Origin: Catonia carolina
Lineage: Eukaryota > Arthropoda > Insecta > Hemiptera > Achilidae
DNA length: 64,000 bases
Reading direction: 5' to 3'
NCBI GenBank assembly: GCA_035578175.1
Contig: JAQMRL010000002.1
Location: 130,822,171 to 130,886,170 of the forward strand
A program made the position numbers and the translations under genes. The notes below the pieces were generated by a model, which made no database searches, was not told where the DNA came from, and saw only the letters and a list, made by a program, of their open reading frames with translations. Numbering within the stretch: position 1 is the first letter of the stretch; each line of letters begins with the position of its first letter. Positions 1 to 11,594 of the stretch are shown one piece after another.

Positions 1-24
1 TGACTTATTTATTTATATTATATT

Positions 25-187
25 TATTTATTAAGTGATAATGCCTACATAAACCTTGGGCTTGTGCGTAGGTGATCATATGTGGTGATTTACAGATGAA
101 AAAAATGCCAGACCTGACCGAGAATCGAACCCGGGACCCCGGCATAGTAGCCAGTTGCGCTGACAACTAAACCACGGGCCGGCCCGT
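25..187 (-). repeat. tRNA-derived SINE, family 1
   Basis: Read on the minus strand, this begins with a tRNA-like head: an A-box-like stretch (TGGTTTAGTTGTCAGCGC) about 35 bases ahead of a B box (GGTTCGATTC). It continues into a tail with TCTGGCATTTTT and an AT-rich 3' end. The same head-tail junction, followed by a run like TTTTTCATCT, recurs on the plus strand at 16335-16500, so this is a dispersed repeat and not a tRNA gene. No CCA-stem fold typical of a mature tRNA can be drawn from the head alone. Ends are approximate. Confidence 0.7.
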
Positions 188-354
188 GGTGTACTTTATA
201 TAGGTTAAGTAAATAAAGTAGTAACAAATTATATTTAACTAGTGTGGAAAACAAATCTCAATACATTTTAAAAATGTGAATTTCCATTAATAAGTGTTGT
301 TAATTTTTAACTTGGAACAGAACTTGCACTCTACTACTATTTTCATAACCTATT

Positions 355-530
355 ATACTCATTTCAGTGGATCCACCACCATCAGAGTACGCAAAATATA
401 ACTTAAAAACTTTAGTTCCAAATGATATGTTGTTAAAAGATAGATGACAGAAGATGCCACATATTCCTTTTTGTAAGTTTTAAAGTCTCAAATTAGTGTG
501 CTCTGATTTTGGTGGATAAGGATCATGGCA
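355..530. repeat. Decayed inverted pair with hammerhead-like cores
   Basis: On the minus strand near 365-395 there is CTGATGG followed by a self-complementary TGGATCCA and then GAAATGAG. On the plus strand near 505-530 a poorer copy reads CTGATTTTGGTGGAT. The two face away from each other across about 100 bases, the same layout as the better preserved pairs at 32470, 38148, 41945 and 46892. It is too mutated to expect ribozyme activity; it is listed as a relic of the same family. Confidence 0.4.
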
Positions 531-844
531 ACTAAAAACGTCTGTGAAATATTCAAATATTCATTTATTAATATAAACTATGTTAGTTTTCAAAGTACAT
601 GAAATAACCTCAGATTCGCATTTAGCATGCGTAAATATATAAAGAAACATTTAAAAATCTGGTGTGAAACACTCACACAACTTTCTCTTGCCAGTGCAAA
701 TAATTAACAATAAACCTAACATTAGAAATAAACAAAAAAACTAACCTCAATAAACATAACCTAATTTTAATCATATATGAAAGACGCAAAATGAAAATCA
801 ATGTCAGTTAGCCTTAAAAATATGGACTATCACTCTTTCACGCT

Positions 845-1440
845 AAGCTATGCTCTGTAGAGAAAAATTCTCTAAATAAAAGTTGTAGATTTTTTAATTT
901 TCTATAAATTCGTTTATATACACTTTTGCCATAAAATGCATACTAAGGTCGAAATCTTAAAAAAATTGTTTTTTCACACGTTTTCATGAGAAAAAACAGA
1001 AAATCGCTAATTACCGCTAAACTAAGCGTTATACAAAAAAATGTTTGAAATAAAAGTTGTAGAATTTTAAATTCTCTACATTTTTTTATATAAATTTTTG
1101 CACTATAATACATATTAAAGCTGTAATCTTAAAAAAAAAACACTTTTTTCATAAAAACAGCCTCACCAAGAATTTCAGAAAACATGGCACCTACCGTATC
1201 TTGTAGAAAATAAAAAATGAGTAAACCAAGCAATTTTAAAAAAAAATGTAAAACCAGTGTTTTTAGAAAATCACAAAAAAGTGAAAAATTACACGAATAA
1301 TATACTACTTCCGGTTGACCGATTTTGATGAAAATGTTCGTGTCGGGTCCGGTAGTGGTATGTAACTTAAGTTTCAAGTTCGTACGATGTTCCATTCTTG
1401 AGATATTTCACATTGGCGGGATACAAAGTACAGTCTCCCC
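845..1440 (+). repeat. Dispersed repeat B, copy 1
   Basis: About 550 bases that recur in the same orientation at 12600-13160, including shared runs such as GAAAATCGCTAATTACCG, AACTAAGCGTTATACAAAAA and GGTTGACCGATTTTGATGAA. No terminal inverted repeat or coding potential was recognised. The alignment runs through poly-A patches of differing length, so both copies are old. The class of element is not clear. Confidence 0.6.
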
Positions 1441-1444
1441 TTAA

Positions 1445-1695
1445 TTGAATTAATTATACTCAATACCCCAATAAAAATAAAATTTGCAGAAGAAATCTAG
1501 CTAATAACAGCCAATGTCGGATGAGACGTTGTCTGTTTGCTAAGTCACACTCTGTTCCACTGAACTCCAGCTGACTTTTTGTTAGGCTGTCATCCACAAC
1601 ATCACAATGCAGGATACGATAAACAAAAGTCAATTGGTTCTGTGCTGTGATCTAGGTCACTATGCTCAGCCTCATCTCTAATTCGTTAAGGTATA
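1445..1695. repeat. Dispersed repeat C, copy 1
   Basis: About 240 bases matched at 11225-11466 in the same orientation, sharing CAGCTGACTTTTTGTTAGGC, GTGATCTAGGTCACTAT and a common end GTTCGTTAAGGTATA. In both places it lies close to a copy of another repeat. No open reading frame or terminal repeat was found. Confidence 0.6.
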
Positions 1696-2790
1696 ACTTA
1701 TCTGTTTAATAATATTAGTAATAACATTGCTGGTTAGTTATAGATACTGGTCACGAGTTTGCCTTTTGCATATGTGTGGGCTGTGATGAAGGGAAATGAT
1801 ATATTTGCAGTGCTGCCAACCTCAACAGTCCGACACTACTCGTACATTTCACTACCGTGCAGTTTCTAGATACATTTTGTAAGCTGTGGTTTATTCCGAG
1901 AAAATGTTTTCTTCATAAACCTTATAAGAAATAAATATGACCTGTAATATTGCCTATAAACAGCTTAATTAAATGACTAAAAATATTTGATTTAGGCTAC
2001 TGTAATTACGAATGAATCGCCTTCTTTAGGTCTACTATTGCTGTCACCGGCGTTTTCATTATCAGTCTCTCTAGTTTCTACCTAATTGTTTTATTTTCTT
2101 TTTACCAGCTGTCAACAAAAATTGAAGAATAGTTTCTTCACGTCCTTAATTTCCTTCTTTATTTTTTGAATTGTGAAAAGAGAAACATCACAGTAGTTAG
2201 CCGCTCACTCTCGGCTTTTGATAAGAGGCACGGATTGGCATTTTTGTTTAGCTTCAACTTCATAGCATATTATTACATTGCATATTAGATTTCGTTCAAC
2301 ACTGTGAATAGTTCGACCACGTTTTCAAGAAACTGACATATCTGTAACTAACAGTTACCCTACAAAAGGTTCCGCGATATACTATATATGCTCTGGGTAT
2401 GGTATAAGTTGTTAAGTTTGTCGTACAGAAATCAAAGCAGTCGGGCATGTGCACTGATGATTTTCCCCCTTTACCCCTCGTTGCAAACAAGGGCAAACTC
2501 GTGCTCAAGTGACTATACCGTTTATGTATTGTATAGATTATGGTAAAACAATAATAATCACTAAATAAATACAGTAAATAAAATATACAAAATACTTGTG
2601 TTTGCAAAGGCAGTAATACAATAGCTAAATGTTTTCATCATGAAAACTAGTTCCAAACTCCCATAAGAAATGCATGGCCAATACTAGTCAATAGTCTGAA
2701 ATAACTATGTCATAAAGTATACGTGAAGATGAAAGGAATAGTAAAATTAAGTAATCTAACCATTAAAATAGTAAAATTATGTTTACTTAC
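1696..2790. other. No gene recognised (RpL35 intron 2 region)
   Basis: Single-copy-looking AT-rich DNA. It should be part of the second RpL35 intron, because the next RpL35 exon (beginning Arg-Val-Val-Arg in the family) was looked for on the minus strand between 1 and 2790 and not found. Confidence 0.5.
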
Positions 2791-2927
2791 ATCTTTGAAA
2801 GCTTAGATGCAGCACCTCCAGTGACCTTAGCCACTCTAAGATTTAGCAATTCAGTTTTCAACTCATCAAGCTGTTTGAGAAGATCCTTCTTGTCCTTAGT
2901 TCTTAACTCTGAGCACTTTACTTTACC
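2791..2927 (-). CDS. RpL35: Ribosomal protein L35 (uL29), exon 2, partial gene
   Basis: Encodes 45 residues of cytosolic 60S protein L35, which sits by the polypeptide exit tunnel. The translation ([20 protein letters not shown], then [18 protein letters not shown], then AASKLSKI) matches the conserved first third of eukaryotic L35; I recognise the LLKQLDELK...LRVAKVTGG core. The 5' edge is an AG acceptor (2929-2928) and the 3' edge is followed by a strong GTAAGT donor, leaving two bases of an Ile codon for the next exon. The following exons are outside the window to the left. Exon 1 carries only the start codon. Confidence 0.93.
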
Positions 2928-4333
2928 CTGAAAATTATCAAATCAAAATTAATAATAAACTTAAAAAGAGGATAGCCTGACAAATAGCAGCCAGGCCTAA
3001 TTACTATAATTTAACAGACTTTTTATAATATATGTAGAAGCTGTTAGAAAATATTTAATAAACAAAATTTAGTGAAATTTATTCCAGTACTCCTTAAAAA
3101 AATACAATCATAGCCTACAATTTATCAGCACAGTATGCATTTTAAAGATCTCTTAATTATTTCAATGATAATTTCAAAGATTTTTTAAATGATTTTCGGA
3201 CTTTCAATTCAAACAAAATATGGGATATAATATTTTTCTTTGAAATAATTTTTTCACTTGTTTGTTAAATTATTTCCTACAATTGTTAACTACATTTTCA
3301 TAAAGATTATCAGGTACTGAAATTCTACTGTGACAGTTATTCAGTGTCACATCACCTTATAATCCTACCATAACTTATATTTTATTTTTTTGCGCAACTT
3401 TTTACATGACCTATTAAATGTATTTTGATTAAACAAGGTGTAATAAAACATATCTCTCTTTCTAACTTATTGCAAAGGTTTCTGTTCTAGCATCAGACTT
3501 TTAGTGTGACAATAATGGAGGACAGAAATTAAGTGACAAATGAAAAATACAATGAAATTAAACCAGGGAACAAAGACAAGTAAGTTCTGTTGATAAAGTA
3601 CACCAAAGGGCTAGCAAAGAGAAGAAAGATTATCTACAAATAAAATTAGAGAACACTGAATTGTTAACAGGACCTGTAGAAATGCAAAAAAATTTAATCA
3701 ACTTATATTTGGTTGTAACTATTAGTAACATCGAAGGATGGTGCAATTAGTAAAATTTAAATCCAGTAGGACCATTACATGATCTCTGAAATCTTAATTC
3801 CCTGTTTTACAACATAACCTAAACTGTAATGTTTTACCTGTAGTTAGGTAAAACAAAGTAATCCAGAAGATTTTAAGCATGTATTACACCTTATTCGATA
3901 AACAGTGGCAGTGATATTATCCAAACACAAATCAAATTTTGTAAAATCTAAAAAAAAACTTCAAACGTTTTCCAGCAGACCCTTCATTTAGTTTTAAAAT
4001 ACCAAACGAAAAATGCATACTCAAAATGCAACTTTTGTCAGCAACTGATTTATGTAGTAATATAACCTGTTAAATAACACATTATTATGTATGAAAGAGA
4101 CTAGGGAGTAAATAATATTAATCGCCAATATGAAGTTAATTTTTCATGAATGATAGGGTAAAATGAGGTTAAAAATGTTCTACTGAGAACGTAAACAGCA
4201 CAGTATTCTAAAGGTAATATGTAATACCGATATTATGAAATATTTGCAAATAATACGTATATTTCCAAAGCAAACAAACGCAAGATGTACTTAATAAAAG
4301 TGGATAAATAAATTACTAAAATCGTATACGAAC
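2928..4333 (-). other. RpL35 intron 1
   Basis: AT-rich intron bounded by GTTCGT at 4333 and TTTTCAG at 2934-2928. No repeats, RNA genes or coding stretches were recognised. A snoRNA would not be unusual in a ribosomal protein intron, but no clear C/D or H/ACA boxes were seen. Confidence 0.6.
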
Positions 4334-4370
4334 CATGTTGAAGTCGACGAAACAACTTTACGGCCGGAAA
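4334..4370 (-). CDS. RpL35: RpL35 exon 1: 5' UTR and ATG
   Basis: The minus strand reads TCCTTTTCCGG, then about 30 bases, then ATG immediately followed by a GT donor. A pyrimidine-rich start (TOP-like motif, about 4370-4362) and an exon 1 that ends right at the initiator codon are common in ribosomal protein genes. Joining ATG to exon 2 gives Met-Gly-Lys-Val-Lys-Cys; many insects have Met-Val-Lys-Val-Lys-Cys. The transcription start is inferred from the TOP motif; only the last three bases are coding. Confidence 0.7.
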
Positions 4371-4833
4371 AGGATACTGCTCACTACTGCTCGAATGGCG
4401 ATACAACAAGAAAAATACCTTCGTTACGTTTTGTTGAACAACATTTTAAATAATTCAGTTAAATTAAAAATATATAAGAACACATATAAATAATTACATA
4501 TATAATACATAGTAAATAATTATTATTTCGTATTAAAAATATAATATAACAAAATAATGTTATATACTAATAATTTTCAAATATTACAATTACACGAAGA
4601 ATCTGTATGTACAACCAATACTTCTAATAAATATTTTTTATTTATTTTTTCGTGAGCTGGATAAATTTTCTGGATGATAATACGAATTAAAATTTGACCA
4701 AACTGTTGCGGTTAATTGAAGGTGTGTGTATACTCGATGACATAGTTATCCTTATCTAAATTTAGGTTAGTTGCCGGAGAATGTTTACATAATTATTTTT
4801 GGAGTAAAATTGTGGTGTTTTGTTTATACAATC
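4371..4833. promoter_or_regulatory. Shared divergent promoter region RpL35 / ARPC5
   Basis: The 460 bases between the RpL35 TOP-like start and the ARPC5 start codon must hold both promoters, since the genes are divergent. The stretch is strongly AT-rich; no clear TATA box was assigned. The ARPC5 5' UTR lies at its right end, with ATAATTATTTTTGGAG just before the ATG. Two housekeeping genes sharing one intergenic region suggests, but does not prove, co-regulation. Confidence 0.55.
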
Positions 4834-4979
4834 ATGGCAAAAAATACATCAAGCTCAGCTTTTCGGAAAATTGATGTCGATCAGTATAATGAAGATAATT
4901 TTCGAGAGGAAGAACAAATAGAATTACAGTCACCTCCCATCGGTCCTGATGAATCAGAAGTGTCAATGTTGTTGAATCA
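4834..4979 (+). CDS. Arpc5: Arp2/3 complex subunit 5 (p16-Arc), exon 1
   Basis: The Arp2/3 complex nucleates branched actin filaments in the cytoplasm; subunit 5 (p16) helps hold Arp2 to the complex. Translation starts MAKNTSSSAFRKIDVDQYNE and continues to a GPDESEVSMLLNQ end, matching the N-terminal region of the family (human begins with a similar SKNT...RKVDVDEYDE). The chosen ATG at 4834 is the one that gives the family N-terminus; an upstream in-frame start would add residues with no family match. The exon ends CA|GTATCC in phase 2, and the Gln codon completes in exon 2. Confidence 0.93.
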
Positions 4980-6156
4980 GTATCCTTTTGACAGATTATT
5001 TTTACTTTGTAGATAAAGTGTTCTATTTGATGGACCATTACTGCTGCTATTTGTTATAGTTATGCTTAGGGTATAGTACAATCCTTAGTTGATTATCATA
5101 CAGTTGAAATTTATCCTTTAAATTCGTAAGGTTGTCACAGTTTCATTTCGGTGTGCTTCTCTTTCCTATTAAAAACCAATTTTCACCTTTCCATGTAAGA
5201 TTTTGACCAATGGGTTACTTGTCTTTACTGTCTTACTTCTGATTGTTTGGTATAAATCATATGTACAAAGTGTTGACCTGTTATTTTGCCCAGTTATTCG
5301 AAGAAGCTCCCGGCTGAAGAAGGGAAACTGGATAAAAATGAAAATATTGACTGTGGTGTTATAATTTTGTCACAACAACTTGTTATTTAGATGGGAATTG
5401 TTTTTGTTGTATCGTTATTAAAATTAATGGCTTATACTCCCAAAATTGGTGATTCATTCAATTTGGACTTGTTGGTTTATCTAACCTTTGATTTTAGTAA
5501 TAGCTTGGTGGATATTGGTAAACAACTTTTTTTCTCACAGTTCAAAAATGTGGGTATATTTACTCGTTAAGTTTTAGCTAAATGTTAGTGTTGGGTACTC
5601 CTATATCTCCCATGTTAAAAAGAATTGGTGAAGCCACACCCTACCTGATAGATATGGTTTAGGATTTTGCAGGGGATCAAATCTTTGAATTAAGTGGGAC
5701 TGTAAGATAAACTCACTTATTGTTATTGGAGGTAGACAAAGACAATGTATCCTATTGATGCATAATTACAAAACAATTAATTAAGGATGTATTATAAACG
5801 CAGCCAAAACTGACTCTCCTGTATGGTTCAGCTCTAAATTTAAAATGCCGTAGAATTACTGAAAAGTTATGAGTGCCGCCTCTGAAGTGCATCATTGCCG
5901 GAATTCTAGTAATCCTGTGATAGCGACATCAATGTGTCTTTACATTAATACTATTTTGGGAAAACCATATTAAAGTATTAAAATTTTAAGTGGATTTAGG
6001 TTTAAGCTACTGATTAAAAATAAATTTGTTCATAGTTCTATCATATTTTATCATATTAGTACAGGGTAGGTTTTGTAATTAACAGCTGATTTTATGTTAG
6101 TATTTTGTGTTAGTGTAGATCTACTCAATTTATTTCTTTAACAATTAAATTTATAG
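4980..6156 (+). other. ARPC5 intron 1
   Basis: Intron with GT...TATAG ends. It contains a weak LINE-like fragment near 5805-5900 (a reading CTCCTGTATGGTTCAGCTC resembles the LLYGS reverse-transcriptase C-terminal motif). Nothing else was recognised. Confidence 0.6.
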
Positions 6157-6229
6157 AGGTCGAAATATTGATGCTTTGAAAACAGTTCTTCGTAGTGCAC
6201 CACTTGGATCAAAAAATCCTCAAGTTAAG
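6157..6229 (+). CDS. Arpc5: Arp2/3 complex subunit 5, exon 2
   Basis: A 73-base exon with a TTTATAG acceptor and an AAG|GTAGGT donor. It encodes (Q)GRNIDALKTVLRSAPLGSK followed by NPQVK, the first helices of the p16 helical bundle. The phase fits both neighbours: one base completes the split Gln codon and it ends on a full Lys codon. It is too short to be found by length-based ORF calls. Confidence 0.92.
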
Positions 6230-6437
6230 GTAGGTCATATTTCAGTTAATGTTTTCTTAAAATACTTAGTTTTACCGCAGAGCGATACAACTTCCTGATT
6301 TCTGTCTGATTTCAGAGAAGACAAAGGTGATGGGTTTCAGGGATACTGATCATCTCAGAAACAATCTAGCTCTTTGAGTGATCTTACAACAGGTGCATTT
6401 GTTATTTTATTTGGGATGTGATGTCTCTTGTATGTAA

Positions 6438-7301
6438 CAGGCCTCCAAGTGGTCCTACTTTTCCTACTTTTTAGTAGGAAAGTAGGAAAAGTCCTACTTT
6501 CCTATTTTTCTATCAATATTACTAATCGCGTTAAAATTAAAATGCTTATTTTTTATGCTAAAAAATTATTATGATGCTGAAACACTTCTAATATCAGATA
6601 CTTAATTTTTTAGTTTTTTTAAGGGAATTATTTTTGTTATCAAGTATGTGACACAGTTGTATAACATTTGAAAATGTGTGGACGTTCACTTTTTAAGGGT
6701 ATGACTTACAGCAATAAAATTATACTGTTTTAAGTATTTTCTTTACGTATTGAGGCCTGGTTCAATCTTACAAGCCAGTTCATTAAAATTACCTGATACT
6801 AGATTTAGGCCAATTTGTGTAATAGCTCATAATTAAGCAGGTTATAAATAATAGCTGTATACCAATTTTAAATGGACTCTATTTGTTTCATTTTATACTC
6901 TTTTGTGAAGCCTATTACTTTTCCCCAATAAAGAAAAGTGAGGGGGACATTCATGCTCCTTCCTGCCGTAACCCAGGTTGTAAAAGCATTTTTTTTCAGG
7001 TCTGGAAAATATTTTTCTAAGTCCAGTTAGACTTGAAATATATTTTCTGATGTTTATGTTTCTTTATTGTTTGTGTTGTTTAAAAAATTATGGCGGACAT
7101 ATTCCAGTTAGAAAATAATTAATCTAATAATGGGTAAGCTTGTTAAAAAATGGAAAATGTCTGCAATAATTTACATGGTGGCACTTTTATTGTCGAACTT
7201 ACTAATTTTTAGCAAAAAATTTCCTACTTTTCATAAAAAAAGTCCTATTGTTTTTAAAGAAAATCCTACTTTTTAGCTCTCAAAAACCACTTGAGCCCCT
7301 G
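6438..7301. mobile_element. Non-autonomous hAT-like transposon
   Basis: The ends are inverted: CAGGCCTCCAAGTGG at the left, and the reverse complement of the right end reads CAGGGGCTCAAGTGG. Both are followed by stretches rich in AGTAGGA/TCCTACTTT. Flanks share ATGTAA at 6432-6437 and 7302-7307, a 6-bp candidate target duplication. CAGGGG-type termini are typical of hAT elements, although the usual duplication is 8 bp (a 5-6 bp subset exists). There is no transposase reading frame; it depends on another element. It lies in ARPC5 intron 2. Confidence 0.65.
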
Positions 7302-7319
7302 ATGTAATCATGAGAAGCA

Positions 7320-7650
7320 GAAATGAAATTGGATAAGTTTCAAAGGCTTATATACACTTTGAGGAAAAAGCTGGTCGGTAAAGTGCAGGAGATGGTTTGA
7401 ATGTTTGTTCACAACTTGGTTCTGCCAGTTTTAATGTATGGTTCAGTGTTGGATCCCAACTGCTTAGCAGATATCAAGAATAGAGGCTGCTGAGATTAGA
7501 TTTTTAAGACTTTTGGCATGGTATCGATTGCTCAGCTAGACTTTTCCAGCTTGGATCAGATGTAAACCACAGCTGCCGGAAGGGAACAAGTTAGTAGATG
7601 AAATTGATCATTAATATATTTTTAACTGCCAGGAGAAACGCCATCTCTTT
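7320..7650 (+). pseudogene. LINE reverse-transcriptase C-terminal relic
   Basis: Broken reading frames give VLPVLMYGS, then degraded IKNRGC, FKTFGM and LDFSSLDQM. This is the order of motifs downstream of the reverse transcriptase domain in many insect non-LTR retrotransposons (xYGSExW...AAExRFLR...LD). There are several stops and shifts, so it is a dead fragment within ARPC5 intron 2. Confidence 0.55.
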
Positions 7651-8073
7651 TATATCTTTTTTTTGTTGATATTCATGTGAATGAGTAATTTGGCTGATAA
7701 TTCTGATAATACCTGGATGGTGTCAGCGACATATTTTGTCTTCAACATTTTCTCAGAAACCTGAAACTCAGAAACCTGTCATCCATCTCGTTAGTGGAGG
7801 ATAGCACTTTCAAATCTTTGACTCTTTACGGATTATATCAATATTCTATTATTAACCAAGATGTAAAATTTGTAATCTATGAGCTAAGATAATAATGTAG
7901 TCCTTTCAAGTCACCCGCTGCACTTTACAAAGACTGAAAAATCTATTCTACTGCTTTTTCAAATGGTCAAATGACAAAATAACAAATGGTGTGGTTTATG
8001 ATACTACTGTACTTAGTGAAGGGTGACCTGGGATCCCTTGCAAAGAAGCACTTTTGCACCTACTGTGTATATA

Positions 8074-8818
8074 CAGTCAAACTTCTGAAAAACGGACACT
8101 GGCGGGACCAAAAAATTTGTCCGCTAATGAGAAATAAGTGTACTGTACAATTTTATGTATTTACATTATGTATTGCGTAATGTAACGTAGTTAACAAGAA
8201 TATATAAAATACACACCATGTACGTTGATGCAATGAAAAAAAAAATTATTTAATACATAAGTATAAAGTATATAGTACATGTATATGAAATTACCAAAAA
8301 AAGCGTATTATCTAATATATAATATAAAAAATATGCGTGCATATACAGTATTTATAAATAATCCAACATACCTTATGTGTGTATTCCAGGATTAATTAAC
8401 TTCCAGCAATAATTTCCAGCAAAGTTAACTGCACAATTTATAAATTTAACCACTTATGCACTCAATATTTTTAAACACATATTTTTCTAATCTAAAGATT
8501 TTGTGTGAATGCATATTGTGTAGTAGTGCATGTTGAATGATGTTTATGATTACTGTTTCCTGATTACGAACAAATATTATGCTACAATGTATTTATATAC
8601 ATTGTACTAACATTTTTTGTGGACAAGTTTTGTCCGCTTTCCAAAAATTGAATTTTCAAAACCATATAAATTAACTGTCCGTGTCCGTTATGTGGAGGGT
8701 CCGTTATTACAAAATATTTTAATATTGTGTCTTACAGGAAAATGCTGGGACTTTTAAAATTTGCCACTATTAGGAAATGTCCGCAATTCAGAAATTTTCG
8801 TTCATAGAAGTTTGACTG
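8074..8818. mobile_element. Non-autonomous pogo/Tigger-like transposon
   Basis: The termini are CAGTCAAACTTCTGAAAAAC at the left and, reverse-complemented, CAGTCAAACTTCTATGAACG at the right, each flanked by TA (8072-8073 and 8819-8820). Sub-terminal sequences include repeated GTCCG motifs (CGGACA / TGTCCG). CAGT-starting ends with TA duplications are the mark of the pogo branch of Tc1/mariner. At 745 bp and without an open frame it has no transposase of its own. Confidence 0.78.
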
Positions 8819-9600
8819 TATATATATTTCCTTATAGCTGTAGAATCAGTTCACAAGATTTATATTATTTGTTTGTAATTTATCAGTAAGTATGTTATAT
8901 TAAATTCAGGAAATCCAAATTGATTCAAATAACTGTGGTTTGTACTGTATTTTTTTGTCTTATTTGACGTTGCTGATCACTTTCGTCGATTATTTGTTTG
9001 GTTTTCTTTGGCTCACATTAAATTTGATTCCTCTGCGTATACTTTGCTTCCTGCTGTTCGTCCATCAACCGCGCAACTCTATACCCTGTAGAATAGCAAT
9101 CTATTATACATAATATCGTTGATTAAATGACAAGAGTAAAAGTTAATTGTTGGAGTTTCAAAGAAATATTTTGAATAATAGTAAATCACTGAACATCAAG
9201 ATAAATAATTTTCATTTACTATCTTAATATTTTATAGCAAGAATTAAATTTTTTGAAACCAAAATTTTATAAGAAATATTTAATGTAAATAATAATTCCA
9301 GAAGCCAGATAGTTCAACTTAATAAAAGTGAAGCTACTCAAAAAACAAATGAATAGATAAATTTTAATAAATAATTTCAATTAAATGAATTTTATTAAAG
9401 AAACTAAGATAACATCAAGGTATAAATGAATTAAGAAACTGAATTAAATATAAAACAACGATTTTGAAACCAACAAATGGAATTTTTGAAAGAACTATTA
9501 AAACTATAAAACCGGTTGTAACAATGGTCCAGGCCCCCATTTGATCCAGGTCAATGGTACACACCACATCTCCAAGAACTTCACAAGCTACGTAAATATA
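8819..9600 (+). other. ARPC5 intron 2, unassigned part
   Basis: AT-rich intronic DNA between the pogo-like element and the mariner. No coding exon of ARPC5 is missing, because the three exons account for the whole family length. Confidence 0.5.
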
Positions 9601-10911
9601 CGAGGTTTGTTCAAAAAATAACGGGAATTTTCGTTTTTTGAAAAAAATATTTATTTATTCATCTACATTAATATTGTCGCCTTCAAAGTAGTCCCCTTCG
9701 CATGCAATACACTTGTGCCAACGCTTTTTCCAATCCTCGGAACACTTCTGAAACTCGATCTTTGTGATAGCTTTTAGCTCTTTCACCGATTCGCTTTTAA
9801 TGTCATCTATGCTTGTAAAACGACGGCCTTTTAATGTTCTCTTTATTTTTGGAAATAGAAAAAAGTCACATGGAGCCATGTCTGGCGAATATGGAGGCTG
9901 GGGCATCGTTACAGTTTTGTTTTTGGCCAAAAATTCACGAACAAGTAATGAAGTGTGAGCAGGTGCATTATCGTGGTGCAAAAGCCATGAATTGTTTTGC
10001 CACAAATCTGGGCGTTTTTTTCGGATTGCTTCACGCAAACGGCGTTGAACTTGTAGGTAGTACTCCTTATTGATTGTTTGACCTTGTGGCAAGAATTCAT
10101 GATGCACTATGCCATTAAAATCGAAGAACACAGTGAGCATAACCTTCACATTCGACCGCACTTGTCGAACCTTTTTCGGTCTTGGCGATCCAGAATGCCT
10201 CCACTGGGACGATTGAGCCTTAGTTTCGACATCGTATCCGTAAACCCATGTTTCGTCACCTGTTATAACACGTTTGAGTAGATCCGCATCGTTGTCGACT
10301 TCATTTAGTGACTCCTGAGCAACTTCCATTCGCCGCTGTTTTTGTTCGAAATTCAACAATTTTGGAACAAATTTTGCTGCCACACGTTTCATACCCAAAA
10401 CATCCGAAAAAATTTCATGGCATGAGCCAATCGATATGCCAACATCATCACTGACTTCTCTGATTGTGATTCGGCGATCGTTCATAACCATTTCTTTCAC
10501 TTTTTTCACGTTTTCATCGGTTGTTGACGTGCTTGGATGTACGGGTCGTTCGTCATCTTCTACGTTTTCGTGGCCATCTTGGAAACGCTTATACCACTCG
10601 TAAATCCTTGTTTTACTCATAGCAGACTCACCATATGCCTTTGTTAACATTTCACACACTTTATTTCATTTTTCACGCAAAATTTAATACAAATTCTTTG
10701 ATCCATTTTTTTTAACAAACAAAAATAGCCTTGCTCGAAAAACACGTCTAACCTTAGCGGCTTCCACTTAAGAACTAAGCAATGAATATTGTTGAAAATT
10801 TTATCATACGTCAGGGGCATGTGTACCAACATAATAAAAAAAAAAAATTACAATCAGACTATCCAAACCCGCGAAATTTAAAAATTCCCGTTACTTTTTG
10901 AACACACCTCG
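9601..10911 (-). mobile_element. Mariner transposon, nearly intact
   Basis: A 1311-bp element with inverted ends CGAGGTTTGTTCAAAAAATA and, at the other end, CGAGGTGTGTTCAAAAAGTA, both followed by ACGGGAATTTT, and TA on both flanks (9599-9600, 10912-10913). It carries one long transposase frame on the minus strand, opposite to the host ARPC5 gene whose intron it occupies. The good match between ends and the long open frame suggest a fairly young insertion. Confidence 0.9.
9655..10711 (-). pseudogene. Mariner transposase with N-terminal frameshift
   Basis: DDE transposase that would cut and paste the surrounding element. The open frame 10659-9655 covers almost the whole protein: an N-terminal helix-turn-helix region (TRIYEWYKRFQDG), the linker motif (MKRVAAKFVPKLL), then the catalytic triad: Asp in TGDETW, Asp in HHDNAPAH, and Asp in APCDFFLFP, the last two separated by 34 residues (D,D34D, the mariner signature). 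The C-terminus EGDYFEGD is typical. The first 17 or so residues (starting Met-Asp-Gln-Arg at about 10711) lie in another frame, with the break near 10660-10670. The open frame therefore starts at a GTG, not at an ATG. Only the N-terminal break seems to disable it. Confidence 0.88.
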
Positions 10912-11224
10912 TATATATTTAAAAATTTTCATTACATTTGAGCTCATTTTATTAACCATAAATTCATTTAAAATATATTATTATTTAAATTTAAATTCAT
11001 TAAAACTTAGTATTATAAATTTAAAGTGTCATCAATAAATAAATTCAATTCAAAGATCAGTAACTAATAATTTTGTAAATCAATTCTTTTCAATTTAATT
11101 ATTTTTATCAAATTTCAACTGTTCATTAAATATCATATAATATAATCAAATATTTTGTGTCTCTATTTATTTATTTCAACAGTAAGTAATTCATTCATTT
11201 TCATTTATTTCTCTTCTTTTAAAA

Positions 11225-11466
11225 TCCCGTTACAACCCCAAAAAACTAAAGGTTGCAGATGAGATCTAGCCGATAACAGCCTAGGCCGGATGTGAGGTTG
11301 CCCCTTTGCTAAGTCACACTTTGTTACACCAAACTCCAGCTGACTTTTTGTTAGGCTATAATCCACATGACAATGCAGAATACGATTAATGAAAGTCAAT
11401 TGACTCCATGCCGTGATCTAGGTCACTATACTCCGCTTTCATCTGCAGTCTAGTTCGTTAAGGTAT
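11225..11466. repeat. Dispersed repeat C, copy 2
   Basis: Second copy of the repeat at 1445-1695, same orientation, sharing CAGCTGACTTTTTGTTAGGC and the end GTTCGTTAAGGTATA. It lies in ARPC5 intron 2. Confidence 0.6.
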
Positions 11467-11594
11467 ATTCATTTTGTCCATTTGAAATCCATATCTGTTC
11501 AAAAGTTTATTTATCTTTGGTTTCAATTTATTGTATTATTCTGTACTGCATTATAAATTTTATTTTATTTTAAATTTAGTTTTTTCATCCCTAA

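Noticed and set aside
108..185. A tRNA gene on the minus strand
   Set aside because: A and B boxes are present, but a SINE tail follows and the same unit recurs at 16335.
5318..5340. CTGAAGAAGGGAAAC, resembling a hammerhead core
   Set aside because: Only three bases separate CTGAAGA from GAAA, so stem II cannot form.
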